Below, in pieces: positions 11,061 through 24,160 of a stretch of 64,000 nucleotides of DNA. The stretch comes from Blasia pusilla (taxonomy: Eukaryota; Marchantiophyta; Marchantiopsida; Blasiales). Both the position numbers and the translations under genes were made by a program. A model generated the notes under the pieces. The model did no database searches, was not told the DNA's origin, and worked only from the letters and a program-made list of their open reading frames with translations. Numbering within the stretch: the stretch's first letter is position 1; the number at the start of each line of letters is the position of its first letter. The DNA lies in contig CM114272.1 in the NCBI GenBank assembly GCA_050084515.1, forward strand, positions 22,816,001 to 22,880,000, given 5' to 3'.

Positions 11061-14000
11061 ATTTGATATATATATATATAGATACAGATTCACACACGGT
11101 ACTCGGAGCCTCGGCGATCGCAGTCGCTGAGTCTTCCCACCGATCGTTTCGCATGTGGGGGATTCTCGGGAACGTCTCGTAACCGGACACTGGGATGCGC
11201 GGCGCGAACAGATGCACACAAGCGAATGACAGCTTTCTCTTCTTGCTCGGCGCACGCCTCGATGCTCGTTGTTTTCTAATAAAAGACGAGAGGAAACTTG
11301 GTTGCCGTCCATGTCGACGCAGATCGGTTAAATTTAGAGATAATCCCAGATTCCCAGCTGGTAGCAGCGTCGAGCTCGGCTGGAAAGCGCCTTCGTTCCA
11401 CGCCAGGCCAACGCGAGCGTCGGTGGGACTCCATCGTCCTGGTCTCCGGTCACCCTGTGTTCCCAATTGCCTACCGAGCCACAGGACCTATGACGTTGGA
11501 GCCTCTGTTGGTAGAGTACGGTGGGGCTGGTACGTGGTGGTGCAGGTTTGTCGGCCTCTCGTAGATCCATATGGCCGTGATGGACTGGACTAGAGAGAAG
11601 GAAGTTGGCAAGTTTACAAAGTCGGAAATCAGGGGAAAAAGAAAATTCTGTCTCGGATCGCTTTAGCAAATCCGAGGAGCTTTGCATTTTGCACCCATTC
11701 CAGACCTTCGTATCGATGGTCACTACCTTCGGCGCTCACTTGTAGACCTCCAGAAGAATTATAATAGTTACAAATGAACCATCGTCTGGATATGGTTCGA
11801 TGTATCAGGTCAATGTATGAAATAACACAAGGAAAAGGCACTCAGTAAGCAAGTTTTGGTAATTTTGAAGAGACTGCAGCATCCGCTAGGTAATTAGTTG
11901 CATTTCCGGGATTGAAAGTTCGATCTTAGGTGGTCCGACCAGAATTATACGGACATCACCACACCGTAGGGGTGAGAGTCTCCCGGCTACCCTGATGATG
12001 GAGTCATACTAGAAATGAACTGTTTTGATGTCTCTTTACGTAACTTGCAAACTTCATCCTGGAACTCGATCGCACGTATCCTTACGCCACTGTTATGCGA
12101 TCTTATGCACGTCTTCGGGGTCTGTGCTTTCAATTTTATTTCAGGGATTGCGGACCTGTCTTCCACCGTTGAGTGCGCGCACGTGCATATATTCGAGTGT
12201 ACCGACAGCGGTCGAAATGCCTGTCTAAAAGGTTGAGTCTAAAGAAGCTTTGGTTGTCACACTCAAAGGCAGCCCGTTACATGAGCCTTGCTTACGCCCA
12301 AGGTCGCATTCCTTACATACGTCCATCGAACTGACTGCTCATGGGTGGGCAACGTCGTTGAAGAGTACCGTTCAGAACCCGGCAACTAAGTTAGATCTTA
12401 TAGCCAGATCCATACTAGGGCCACTCACTGCCACCTATTGCCGTTCAGGCCATTTGCGGCGACTAGCCGTAAGGCAAACCGCACGGCACGAGAATGTTGC
12501 TGTTTTTGTTTTACATTTAGTTCGAATCGAATCGACTTGGGGTCTATGAGCGCTGCACACCGGCCGATTCGCAATGGCACTTTCGTGTAATTAGAATTGG
12601 AGCTTCATCTGGTAGGACGCAAAGCTGGCTTGCACTCTCCATTTTTTGGCTCATACACGCAATAGTGTCGCCTCTGCGTTTCAGACACAGGGAACCGGAT
12701 CGACCACAAAAGGTATGGTTTTCCAGGTGATTACCAACATTCTTGCAACTGCTATTGTCTTACAGTTTGGTTTAGAGATTTGGTCTGGTGTCTGAAATTA
12801 GCTTGGTGTTTGATGACGTTGTATGCCGAGTCTATGTCACCTCTGGTATTCGATGTCAGTTCCTTTAGAGATGCAGTAATGTGCGCTGAATCTCTTGCAA
12901 ATGATCTCGTAATCACGGCTCTAGAAGGAATTTCTCCAGACTATTCCATGTCTCCGCCCCGAGTGAGTGTTTTCATGGTTCGCACAATAGATCCAGAACT
13001 GAGTAGATAACTACAAGGCTTTCCGGGCAAGTTTGATGAGACAAGAAAGTGGGCATATGAACATCCAGGCAAAGCACAAAATGGATCTCTTCACATTTTT
13101 CCTCTAATGCGGATTCTGTATAAAGGAAGGCTGGTACAGTACGGATGGCTGGAGCTTTCCTCCGGATCGCAGTTAAGTCCTAGGATTTCGTGAAGAAGGA
13201 TTGAACAGCCACCGGTGGAAAATCTTATTGCAAAAATTCCTTCAAGGAGTAATGAAACGCGGACTCACGGACAAGTGAAACTTCGGAATAAACTCAAACA
13301 CGTATCTCACTCTAATCCATGCAGACTAGGTATGTTCTTCTAATGTGGGTCCATTTACCGTCATCAATCGAAATAATGCGATGACCAATTGAATACTGTG
13401 GCAACGATCATCTGAGAGTTCTAAAAATGCACATGATGGTCTTCTTCTCTCCAATTTCGACATTTTTGAAAGTTACATTTTCTTAGAAACTCTGAAGACC
13501 CTGAATGGAGATGTCCTAGTAAGGCATTTCCTTCAGGAAGAAAATTACTTCACTCATGCAAGTTCTACAAGGGACCCTTTGTTCTTAGGTAGTTTTAATT
13601 GAAAACAACTGATTTCCTTCGTAAGAAAAACCTTTCCGACGTGTGGAAACTTTTAGCCGGGATACTTCTCAGGAACCCTTGCCGTGAATCCTTGATTTAT
13701 CGTTTGAAGGGTACCTAAACAGGTTCCCGGTTTGATTGTCAGGGTCCGTTTGATATCGTAAGAGGGTTTTGAGTAGCCCAATGGCTCCAAGGAGCGCGTT
13801 TGTTTCCTCACTGTATGTGAGAAAGTGACAATTCCACATGTTCACCTGTCGTAAGAACGTAAGACATAGACAAGTGACAATGATCGCAAAGCTACGAAAG
13901 AAATAAGTGACAATTCGTCTGAGTGCCATTCATCCTCGAGTAATTTGGAAAGTTGCTCTCTTTGGGTTTCCAAACAGAGTTCTCTGCAAGGTAGATTGAG

Positions 14001-15267
14001 CATTTTGGATAGCTGAGTTGAGCTTCTCGCGCAACTTACTGCTGAGAGAACAGAAATTTGTGGGATGGTCGTTAGGGTATGTCAAGGTGAAAAGGTTTGG
14101 TTTAGAGGGGAACGATGTTCTCCTGATCCGACAATAATCTTATGCAAGACAGACGTCGAAATTCAAATCTTGATGGATTGTAAGTTCCCATGGACACAGA
14201 GAGAACGTAAGCTACACAGGTGCCGCCGAAAGACTCTCATGACCTATACCTCAGCATACTTAGAGTCTTGGTTACTTGTGGCATTCAAGTAACCAAGAGG
14301 ACAGGCAGACACACAAACGAAGTGTGGAGGAGATACACCAAAATGTTGTGGATAGAAAACACAAGACTTGCGGTAAAAGTTAGGTGTCATCCACACATCA
14401 CACATGTGTGGGGCTGACGCTGACCACTGAGATCAACAGTGGTCACTGGAACTTTCAACCGTCAATCTCAGCATCTGCAGTCTCGATGGTACAAGGAAGG
14501 CCAGCTCTGACTGCGAAAAGAGAATCGGAAGAAGGAATTCATGAAAAAAGTAGTTGGAAGAGCATACGCAGAGCCCCTGAGAAGATCCACAGAAACTAAC
14601 TACTAGATCACTCAAAATTAACTTTCTAGAATTCATGCTGATTTTAGAAAGTTTCTCCTGTAATGTGATTACGAAGACATACATTCTTTCTGAAAGCTCG
14701 CAGACGACCAAGGTTAAAAAAAATGATTGGAAAGAATCAAACGCTGTGACCTTATTATGTATGACTATCCAATCGAGAGACCTTTTCTCTTGTGTCTTCA
14801 CCTTGCCCAGGAGCAACGCGAGTTATTCATGTGGAGGCAAAACTCTCAAATATGGTCGGTACACATCGAGAACGTGCGGACTGGAAAGGAAAACCACTAC
14901 ACGCACTCTACCTGATAGGCTGATTCGTCCAAAAGCTTCAGATTTAAACGCCTTCTGCTGAAACTGCAGTCGAAATTTCTGTACAAACAGGAACGTAGGT
15001 AGGGTAGTGGTGTGGAGCACATTCCTGTCCCTAGGACAATAAAAACGAGGTGATTCGTTCCATTCTAGCTCTACGGATGCATTTTCTTGTCTGGGGAAAG
15101 CTGGATAAGTCCATCCGGATCTGCAAATTAGGGAGTTTGGACGAGCCTTGTTCCATACGAGAAACCATCCTTCATCTTGTACTATTCCATTCTTCCCTAC
15201 AAGAGAGCGGCGGGATTCACATTCGGCGTATTCCTGCGGGGAGAGCTTTTCCGAGGGCAAGCAGAAA
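11061..15267. other. Unassigned mixed-composition DNA
   Basis: A short (AT)n run lies near 11067-11080. The sequence is GC-richer from about 11100 to 15250. Open frames on both strands overlap each other at 11032-11723 and 14433-15298, and none shows a recognisable domain. A perfect 11-bp-arm inverted repeat (CTTGGTTACTT/AAGTAACCAAG) lies near 14267-14297. I see no supportable gene. Confidence 0.4.
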
Positions 15268-15406
15268 GGAAAAGGAACTTATACTTCTCCATGCTTGAAA
15301 AAAAGGAAGTACCTCCTAAAACATTAGGGAACATCTCAAGCGGAAAAGGAACTTATACGTGCTTACAAAACATGAAGTAGCTCCTAAAACATTAGAAAAC
15401 ATCTCA
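15268..15406. repeat. Degenerate tandem duplication, about 70-bp unit
   Basis: Copies at about 15268-15338 and 15342-15406 both start GGAAAAGGAACTTATAC and end with CTCCTAAAACATTAG..AACATCTCA. The middles differ by several substitutions and indels, so it is an old local duplication. Confidence 0.75.
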
Positions 15407-18400
15407 TACTACAAATACTAGGTTGCGCTTGATAGTGAATATATTATATGATTGGAAGACTTTGAACCAAGACCATGCAAAAAGAGTTGAGAATGAGGGA
15501 ATATATATATGATACAAAATAGCCTCAAATCTTGGAGGAGTTTTATGTACGTGCAAAATATTGAGGAGGGTTGATGATAGACTTAGTTTCCAATGGAGCA
15601 CTATGTGAGCTTATCGATGATTAAAAAAAAGTCGTTTGAATGCGAGGTTGGTTGGCGATTTCCTTAATTATACACGTAAATCATCCATTGGATTATGATA
15701 AAAATGTGTAATGTTCATGCAAAGGAGGTTTAACAAATGGAGAATGAATTCCCAAGCTCTCTCTTTGAGGCATATCTTCTCTATGCCCGGTCCCTCTCCT
15801 TGATGACATGTGCATACATATCAACTACCTAATCCTAAATATGCAATAGAGGGTTATTAGTCACTTCCTAAAACTATAAAGTTAACTCACTTACTTGAAA
15901 TAGTAAGTTCATCAAATAGGTTTTGAATGAGCCCAAACCAAGGGGAAAACTTGCACATGCATATTAATCTACTCCTCAACATATCATTCTTGGCCTATTA
16001 GTCTCGAACTCAAAGAGTTGTGCGAATACTTTCCATTTTGCTTCAAAAGATGTGAGAAGGAGCCTACTAGAGTTATGATATTTTACATTCGTGTGCTTTT
16101 GGTTATAAGGGTCACAACACCCATGGATGAGTTTTTGGATACTTTGCGATATATAAATTAATATGATAACGTTGACTTTTTTCTTTTTGGCTTTGCATGC
16201 ATGATTTTCTTCATATCAACATAAAGCCATTTGAAGTCAAGAAATTTCAGATTTTGTATTATTTTGCGATAATTGTGAGGTTCAATCTACAATCTATCTA
16301 AGGTCTTTTACAAAAACATTCAGTGATATTTTTTGAAAACTTCTTGGATATTAGATCTCAAATTTTCTAATGGACATCCCATTCATTGATGATGATACAT
16401 ATATGGCAATCATAACTTGGATATTGTATAATTTTTTTTCAAAAATTCCATACCAAATACTTGATATGATCTCAACTCGGGAGTTGGAATATTAAGCCGA
16501 ATATTCAAGATTAAATACTCTATTGATCCTTGGGTCTATCATATCTTTTATTGCGAGAATCCTAATCAAACCTTCTATCATGTTAATTTTTTCATTTAGT
16601 AAAATGTCTCCTTCCCCCATTCCTCCGAAGGTTTGCCATAAATCAAAGGTTTGGTAAATTTTTTTAAACTTCCCAATCATTCAATCTTGAACTTTGCATA
16701 ATTAGCATGACCTTTTTTCAAACTATATGGAAAGGCTTTTTAAAGAAAAATCCCAAATATTCCATAAAATCTTTCAAAAATTCCATATCCAATATTTTGC
16801 TAAGCCTTGCTCTCTTCCTCCTCCTACTTAGTTAAATTTTTGTGTATTCACTATATGGTACGCATACACATTGCTACACAACATACATTGTTGTCACCGA
16901 ATGCACATACAAACACAAAAGATCCCATACAAGAAGTACCAAAATATCTCCAATATATCAAGTGGATCTCTCCATCATTAGATGTCACAAATGGACAGAA
17001 CTCTCTCTCTCTCTCTCTCTCCAAACCAAACCCACTCTCCTAATAAGAGGTTTGGATTACATACACAAGGCAAGGAGGATCATAGCTCCTCTGCCTCATG
17101 CCAAGAGGTTCAACCGAAAAAGAATGAACTTTCAAGCTCTTGGAGGTATACCCCCTTCCCTCTCCCAAGCTCTCTTCACGGTAACCTACGCTTGCAGATC
17201 ACCTTCTTGGCTCTTGACTTGCTATAGTGGGTCAAAGATCACTTCCCAATATAGAAAGGGAACTATACCAAAAATAATAATTTACTTGAAATAGCAAGTT
17301 CCTCAATATGGCTCCACATGAGGTGAAACAAAGGGGAAACGAATTCTCTCATGTTACCCGTGCCCTTAGCAAGTCATCCTCGATCTCTTGAGGTTTTCCT
17401 CTAGTATCTCCGAAGGCGCTCTACTAGATCTCGTCAATCTATCTTAAAATATGTGACAACTACAAGGGAAAAAATGATTTAAGGCTAAAATATATCGATC
17501 TTCCAATAATTTTTTGCTGAATATTTAATTAATGTTCATCATGAAGTTGTGATAAGTTGAATTATATATTATCTAGATTAAAATTAGGAAAAATATTATT
17601 AAAAAAAATCAGATATTGAAAGGTAATTTTAAGACTTTATGTTTAAGGTTTGATGCGTCTAGATTTTACTTTTGAGAAAACTAGAAATTAAAATAGATAA
17701 AATTAGACAATAATTTTGAGAGTCTAAATTGTCTCAATTTTGTTGAAATGGTATCTTTATGTGTTTCCTACTTGTTGGTAAATATATGGATTGAGTTTGA
17801 AAAAAAAAAAAAATGTAAGAAAGATTTTTTTCCCTTAATTTTTTTTCTGGGATGAAATTGAAAAATGAGTTATGTTTTTAAGAATAACTTTTAGGGATTT
17901 AGAGGTATGCTTCTAAATATGCCAATCAATATAATTTTTCTATGTATGATCGTATTGAGGATATTTCTTGATTGTAGATAGCCCTTTGACTAGGTTTTAT
18001 TTTTTGTCTCATTTATATTATTATTGGAGAGTGCCATTCATTTTGCAAACTCCTCTCCTCCTAACACTTGGCACTTTCATCCAATAGGAATGCTCACTTT
18101 ATAAGCCAAGAGGATCGCTCGTTCTAAATTGATATGAAATGGCACTTAAGAATCTTGAGAATTAATTACGTGAGATAATTTAAGCGGGCTAACACTCAAT
18201 CGTCTTTAAAAAAATATCTTTTTCAAATGAAATTATATGAACATGTAAATGAATTATATAATACATACACGTAATCCAATAATCTTTGAAATATTATCTA
18301 GTTCTCTAAAAATCCGTTAGGTCTTATTCTAAGAAAAAATTCACAACTAACTTGAAAAGGATAGTTCCTTCCATGTGAGCAAAGTTTGGGAAGAATCAAA

Positions 18401-19604
18401 TTAGGTGTAGACTAGAGATGGTATTTCTACCAAGTATTATGTAAAAAAATTATATGCATTAGAGGTTGTTATGTTGATCCTTCTATATTTTGCGAGTAGG
18501 TCACATACGCCTAAAATAATTAAAAAGGATCCTATCAGAATTTTCAATTTCAAGAGCGGATACATGTGATTTTTATGGTTAGATTTTTATTTTTAGGGGA
18601 TACTAATGTCAAATTTTCTAAGAATACTAGGGGTATATTTTTAAATTCCTTGAAAAACTTAGCCATGTTCTTTTAAGTTTCACATTTAGTCATGTAAGAT
18701 TCTCTTATTTAGACTTTCAAAAGTGCTTCTTCTATATTTTATGGCTAAGATTTTCAAAATAAATTCGTGAAAGTTTAATATTGTTATTACAACTGCTTAA
18801 AAATGAACTTCATCATTAAGATTTTCTTATCTTGATATTTACTTAAATTTAAGTTTAATAAATTATATCACCATATCTTTTTCATGTGACCATTTTTTTT
18901 CAATGCACAAGCCATGTGGTTAAGAAAATTTGGGAATGTTGTGCAAAATTTTAATTTCAATTGTAAAAAAAATTAAAAATTCTTCCACTTTTTAGTAAAA
19001 AAAAACTTCGTGCTAGAAAATACCACTTATTTTGCAGTATAGTGGGATTTGAACCTCCATCTATATTATGATCCCCGACGAGGCTAGGGGAATGTAAAAC
19101 TCTCTATGAACACCACTTGTTTGACTTACTTTGTTTCGATTCCAAAATCAAATCAAATTTTTTTCTTGGTAGAGTTTTTCATTAAAATTTATCTTATTAA
19201 AGGAGTATAACTTATTGATGTTCAAACACATAGTTATTAAAACATGAAAATGGAAAAAAAAATCATCAAGTTGGCAACAAGAATTGTTTATTGAATTTTT
19301 GGGAAAATCATTGGTTACCATGATTATTTTTATTACCATCCAATACAAGAAATCATAAATTTAGATGAACCATAATTTATATCTTCTTAAAGTAAACAAG
19401 AAAAAGAAAATTGTGATCATCCACTTTATTATAAAAACAAACTTCAAAAGAGGATAAAGAAAAGTAATGACATCTCAAAAAAGGAGTCAAAAAATGCATA
19501 TTCAAATGCAAAAAGAAAATGGCAACTACCCAACACAAACACCAACTCAACGAGTTACACGATTGATAGCTTGAAACAAATCAGACAAGAACACTAGTGG
19601 TTGG
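15407..19604. other. AT-rich intergenic DNA
   Basis: Long, strongly AT-rich stretch with a (CT)10 microsatellite at 17001-17021, poly-A/poly-T runs and no recognisable coding sequence. A Helitron-like 5' end is listed separately at 18012. Most of this is probably decayed transposon sequence. Confidence 0.5.
18012..18085 (+). mobile_element. Helitron-like 5' end (degenerate)
   Basis: The motif TATATTATTATTGGAGAG followed by a GCAAAC..TCCTCT and AACACTTGGCAC stretch recurs in related form at 37197-37246 (minus) and 49080-49140 (minus). At the last site it begins with TC after an A, as Helitron 5' ends do. Here the leading TC has become TT. No matching 3' end is assigned. Confidence 0.35.
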
Positions 19605-20255
19605 TCAGACATGAACGGATGACAAGGTGAGCGACCCCTCACCACCTCCACACGACGTATCAATGCCAAGGCTTGTGCACATCGTAAGGCCGTTGAGATG
19701 CATTGCCGAAAATAAGTAGTGACTATAGAGAGAGGAGAACAACGGAAAGGGGCAAGGTGATGATTCTTGAGGGAGTGATGAGCACATGTTTCAAGAAAGT
19801 ATCAAAAGACACATGTAAATGACCGAATACTTACACTGCAAAAGGAATAAATCCATTAGTCGTATGTCTTTTTAACTCCTTGATTCTTGCTGCTGCTTCT
19901 GCCGCCAAACCTTTGGTATGAGCGGCTCGACACACCAAGTGAGAACGTACGTGTTGGATCAGCAACCACAACATCACCTAGTGTCTAGAATCCACCTCGA
20001 GACATAACAAGATCAACTCTTCGACGAGAGGTTTCTTGTGTGGTTGAAGGTAGGACATCGAGCTGCTCTTGGCCAACGGTGTACCTTGCAGTACGAGCCA
20101 TCCATGCTACCGCCTCTCTAATGACATCATGTGTGGCGGTTCACTCTCCACCATATGCACATCAGAGAATATGGTTATCCTTTGCATCAATGGGATCTCC
20201 GCATACATAATTCGGCATACCAATAAGCTACGCCCCCGCTCCGATGATTGCTTTG
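19605..20255 (-). mobile_element. Fragment of RLE-type non-LTR retroelement (copy C)
   Basis: Read on the minus strand, this matches about 35050-35665 of element A nearly continuously: the CCHC knuckle, the conserved H-D-V-I-R-E block, the RVDLVM..DVVVADP endonuclease signature, the F-I-P-F-A-V segment and the tail. The spacing D-x12-D is retained, but a stop falls inside it, and the glutamate of the AVEVFG block is replaced by a stop. Frameshifts are present. No reverse-transcriptase part is attached. It shows that the RLE module belongs to a repeated family and is not private to one copy. Confidence 0.8.
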
Positions 20256-22212
20256 AGGGAATGAAGTCGTAATGTTGGGCCTAACACTTATCAAAAGATC
20301 GAGAAAAGCAAAAGGAATCCCTTAAATTGATGGTAACCCGGTATCACACTACAAGAAGAGCGCTATGTATGAAATTGCGTGCAAGAATCTATGAGCATTT
20401 CTAGGAGAGAAGGACCAAACATCCTAAGAACTTTTGGAAAACTTCATATAAAATGTAAAAAGAAAGACCTCAAAATTTAGACCTTAGAAGATTCACGGCG
20501 TTTGGTGCTTAGACCGGAACCCATATAAATCATTACAAGCAAAATTCTAAAAGTCCTTGGTCTCCTCATTGTAGTCCTCCTCCGCTGCAAAGATAGAGAA
20601 GGAACACATGCGAAGAGAAAAGGTTATCGGGGTTCCAAGAAAGGGAACCCCGAGAAGACCAGGTGAAAACCTGGTCGGCAAAATCAATGGTCACTTACAA
20701 ATCAGTGTGCTCTCTTAAGATTACCAGTATAGAGGCATAAGCAGCTGAGGACTGCCAAGGATTGCACAATCCCCCAGGCTGCAGAGAATCAAACCGACCT
20801 ATTCTCCTCCAACAGCTGCGATCTATGGGAAGGAGGGCAGTACGGTAGGTGGTGCTGCAAAACACTCATGATTCAACTGGAAGAAGGTAGCAGGCGACCG
20901 AATTAGTGTACAGCTTCCGAAAGCATGAGAGAAACATAAGATAATGCTTCCGAGAAAACCACTCACGCAATGCTTATACGCGAAGGAGTGGAAGGGCTTG
21001 AAATTGTCATCAACGCAAGAATTAAAAAGTTGTGATCGTGAAAGTCAAGCATCGGCACAAATCTGCGGTGAAGAAATTGCCCTAAACTGCGGGCCATGAA
21101 TGAGGAACGCAGGAGCTCATGAGGAGTTGGAAGCGCTGGAGGTCAGTTAGGTTGAGGCTGCCAATCTGCGCATGTTGGAATTATAACGCGTTTGCAATCT
21201 AGAATTGAAGTGGTAGCAGGCCACACAGTTTCGGAGGATCTGGGAGAAGAAGCAGTCGATATGAGAGTCGGATTTCACGACGAACGGGTAACTTTCACTA
21301 TCTTTTGGATTCCCGTGCAACCGATTGCAAATCGTTGGACACTGTAGATCTACAATATAGTTTTTCCTGGAGATTTGTACATTGCTGTCGATTTGACAGA
21401 ATATCGAAACCATTTTCTCACGCATTTGTTAACAAATGTAATACCTCAATTACGCCTTCTACCCTAAATTCTAATGGGGACCCTCTCCGATGCACCATGA
21501 ACGCTTTTGTTGGCAGGAATCCTTGTATGGCTTCGTAAGTCGCATGAAGCAAGTCCGCGGAATGCAAAATAAAAGCATCTAGAAATTAATCGCTATAAAT
21601 CTACACGCAGTTGTTGCGGGCTTTTGGAACTGTAGAATGCTGGGGTTCAAATTCCGTCGCCAAATTGCTTTCGGATAGCAAAGTTATCGCTGCCTGCCGC
21701 TTGGAAACGGAGCATGAATTGAACTTCGTCGATGGCAGTCATCTCTTACCTTCTCCGTACGCACTCTATCTCACCCGTAGCAATTCGGAATTATCAGCTG
21801 CTTTACAAATTGAAGTTCTCGCGGAAATAAGCTCCACAGCAGCATCGGAAGCATTCCTCTACTTCAGGTGTTCTTCATCCGTTTCAAAGCATTAGATTGT
21901 AAGCGCACGGTGGAGATGAATTGCATGCATCAAGGACTTGAAAATTTTGATTTCAAAAGAATTCACTCCTATACATGGAAGCCTAGAATTCCAAACCAAG
22001 AGGTAATGCACAGAATATGTACTGTAGTTACTAGTCCGCTCTTTGTGGCTGAGTAAATTGCCACCATGATCCTCGATCACAGATCTGGTTAGACCGTTGA
22101 TGCCTGTCCCAGGAATCTAACTGCCTCTGTCACTAACAACGATCTCTTGTGACAACTTTCATCAGTCCATTTAATCTGCTAAACTATTGGCGTGAAAGTA
22201 GGCAGAGGTTTG

Positions 22213-22269
22213 GTCTTCGGTTCGATGTTTGAGACTTGGAATCCCAGTCTCAAACATCAAACCGAAGAT
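22213..22269. repeat. Inverted repeat, about 24-bp arms with mismatch, 9-nt loop
   Basis: The arm starting TCTTCGGTTCGATG (from 22213) pairs with the arm 22246-22269 except at one internal position, plus a wobble-type change near the outer end. The arms are long enough to form a small-RNA-type hairpin if transcribed, but no flanking gene is known. Confidence 0.8.
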
Positions 22270-24112
22270 CAAACGATCTACATCGCTCATCCCATGCACA
22301 GCTAATCTACTCGCGGATACAATTTGACCATTTCGCTTCGTACCCCAGGAGACTAAAATTCCGTACGCTCAAATCGTAAACAAATCTTCATGCAAAGCAT
22401 GAAATCCACAATTACGAAATGCAAATAACCCTTTTCTTGCTTCATCTCTTGTACGAGCGGCGACGGGTCATCCAGGCCTGCCCTTCTGCAGATCGCATCC
22501 ATCATGACGAAGCTTCTTCACTTCCTGCTTTGTTTCTACCAAGGGCCGTCTACCAATTTGTAAGCTTTCAAGACTAGAAATGACACTACCTGATATAGAT
22601 ATGCAAGTCCAGTTTAAACCATCCCACAATTTCTGCATCTGCTTGACCCATTTTAGGACGAGGTTCACTCTAGTTAATACATTTCAGCATGTTCAAAGAA
22701 CTCTTTCTGCAGTGCAATGTTGATAATCCTAGGCACGGTTTCCGTTGCTGCTACACGTATTACATTTCCCCAATTCTCAAATCTCGGGTGGATCCTTTGG
22801 GGCCAGTTCTAATCTGCATCGAGGTAAACTGCACGAGAAACTGACAATCTTGTCACTACTTCCCAGCGTCTACTAGTTTTCTTACTTTTGAGGCGGGAAA
22901 CTGGAGAGACGTGGGTGGCAATCGACCGCTTTCACACATTCGCCCTCCTACATCTAATTTGAAATCAAGAGAAGATCAGGATATAGTGCTTGGATTCGCA
23001 GTCAGAACTGGTAACTTTGTAACCATCGAGTAATTGCACTTGCGTGATTTTTGGTGCTTTAAAGGAAGTGATGTTCAAGTTTAGCTCGAGTTCGAATATG
23101 AAGTCTGGAAGAGCTTTGGCGGAAAGAAACATGGAGCAGTCCTACCCTTTCCCAGAACCTACGAAGACCATAGAAGATGCGCCAAAAATCGACTTCATGC
23201 ATCAGAGGCTATGTTCCTTCCAAAAAATCACATGGAGATAAAGTTGATTCCTCTGGTTGTCCATGTTCTGAAGATAGCCAGGTCGGACCAAAAGGTTCAT
23301 AAAGTTGAGCTCGGGCCGAGGAAGAGCCAAGGTTTTCTCGTGGAAACATGGGTTTGATTCTGTTCTCGAAAGTGTTTGAAGAGTATTAGTGTCGTGCCCA
23401 TTGCGAAGGACCCTAAGTAAAAAAGTGAGGGAAGGACGCATGCTCTTTCCCCAGTTTAGTAGGACAACTAGGATATAAAACGATTCCTTCATTCTAATGT
23501 GGTTCTAGTGAGAGTTTAAGTCTTCTCCCAAAGAGTTGTCAGTTTGTGGAGGAGTCAAGGAGGAGTCCAAGTCATTAGGAGGAGCTAGTAGGGAACACAT
23601 GGTGGAGAGGAGCTTGTGAGGACGGTAAAAGGAGCTACAAGACTTGTGGAGTTTGTAACTCTCATCAATCGTCTATGGTGTCTTCTGTATTAGACAGCCA
23701 CTTGAATTTTAAGATTCTCTTAGAATATGCAGAATATATTAAAGGCAATCTTCCCATTGTTGTGTCTTGTATTTGGTCAGTACTACCGAAATCCAACAAT
23801 CTTCCGCGTGTTGAAAATCCTACAATTGCAGCAGCAGTTTGTTAACTATCCAGTGGGTTTCTCGATACGCGCTCTACTATCAGATCCGCCGCAAATAGAA
23901 AGTGCTAGTGTCACGACTCACGGGTGCAATATTTTTATGAGGACGAGAAGATCAGGCGATATCCATCGCACGACAACAAAAATGAAGTATATTGAAGTTC
24001 CAATGTGATCGGAAAGTCTCGAGAAGGATTTGCATAGCTGTCACCGTGACAGGATGTAACTACGAAGCACATTCATGAAGCTGTATTCATGGTTGATTGA
24101 GACATGGCAATT

Positions 24113-24160
24113 CTGCACTATGCTCCACAGTCTCCACTGCGCCAGTGGAGGATAGTGCAG
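24113..24160. repeat. Inverted repeat with 16-bp arms and an alternative inner stem
   Basis: The arms CTGCACTATGCTCCAC (24113-24128) and 24145-24160 are complementary with one mismatch. Within the loop and inner arms, CCACTG and CAGTGG can form a competing stem, so two mutually exclusive folds exist. Confidence 0.75.

Noticed and set aside
10796-11182. 128-codon frame with an acidic N-terminus
   Set aside because: It begins at GTG; the tail runs through an (AT)n tract.
19040-19110. tRNA-like string (GGGATTTGAACCTCC)
   Set aside because: The T-arm-like stretch has no matching D-arm, anticodon arm or acceptor stem at proper spacing.
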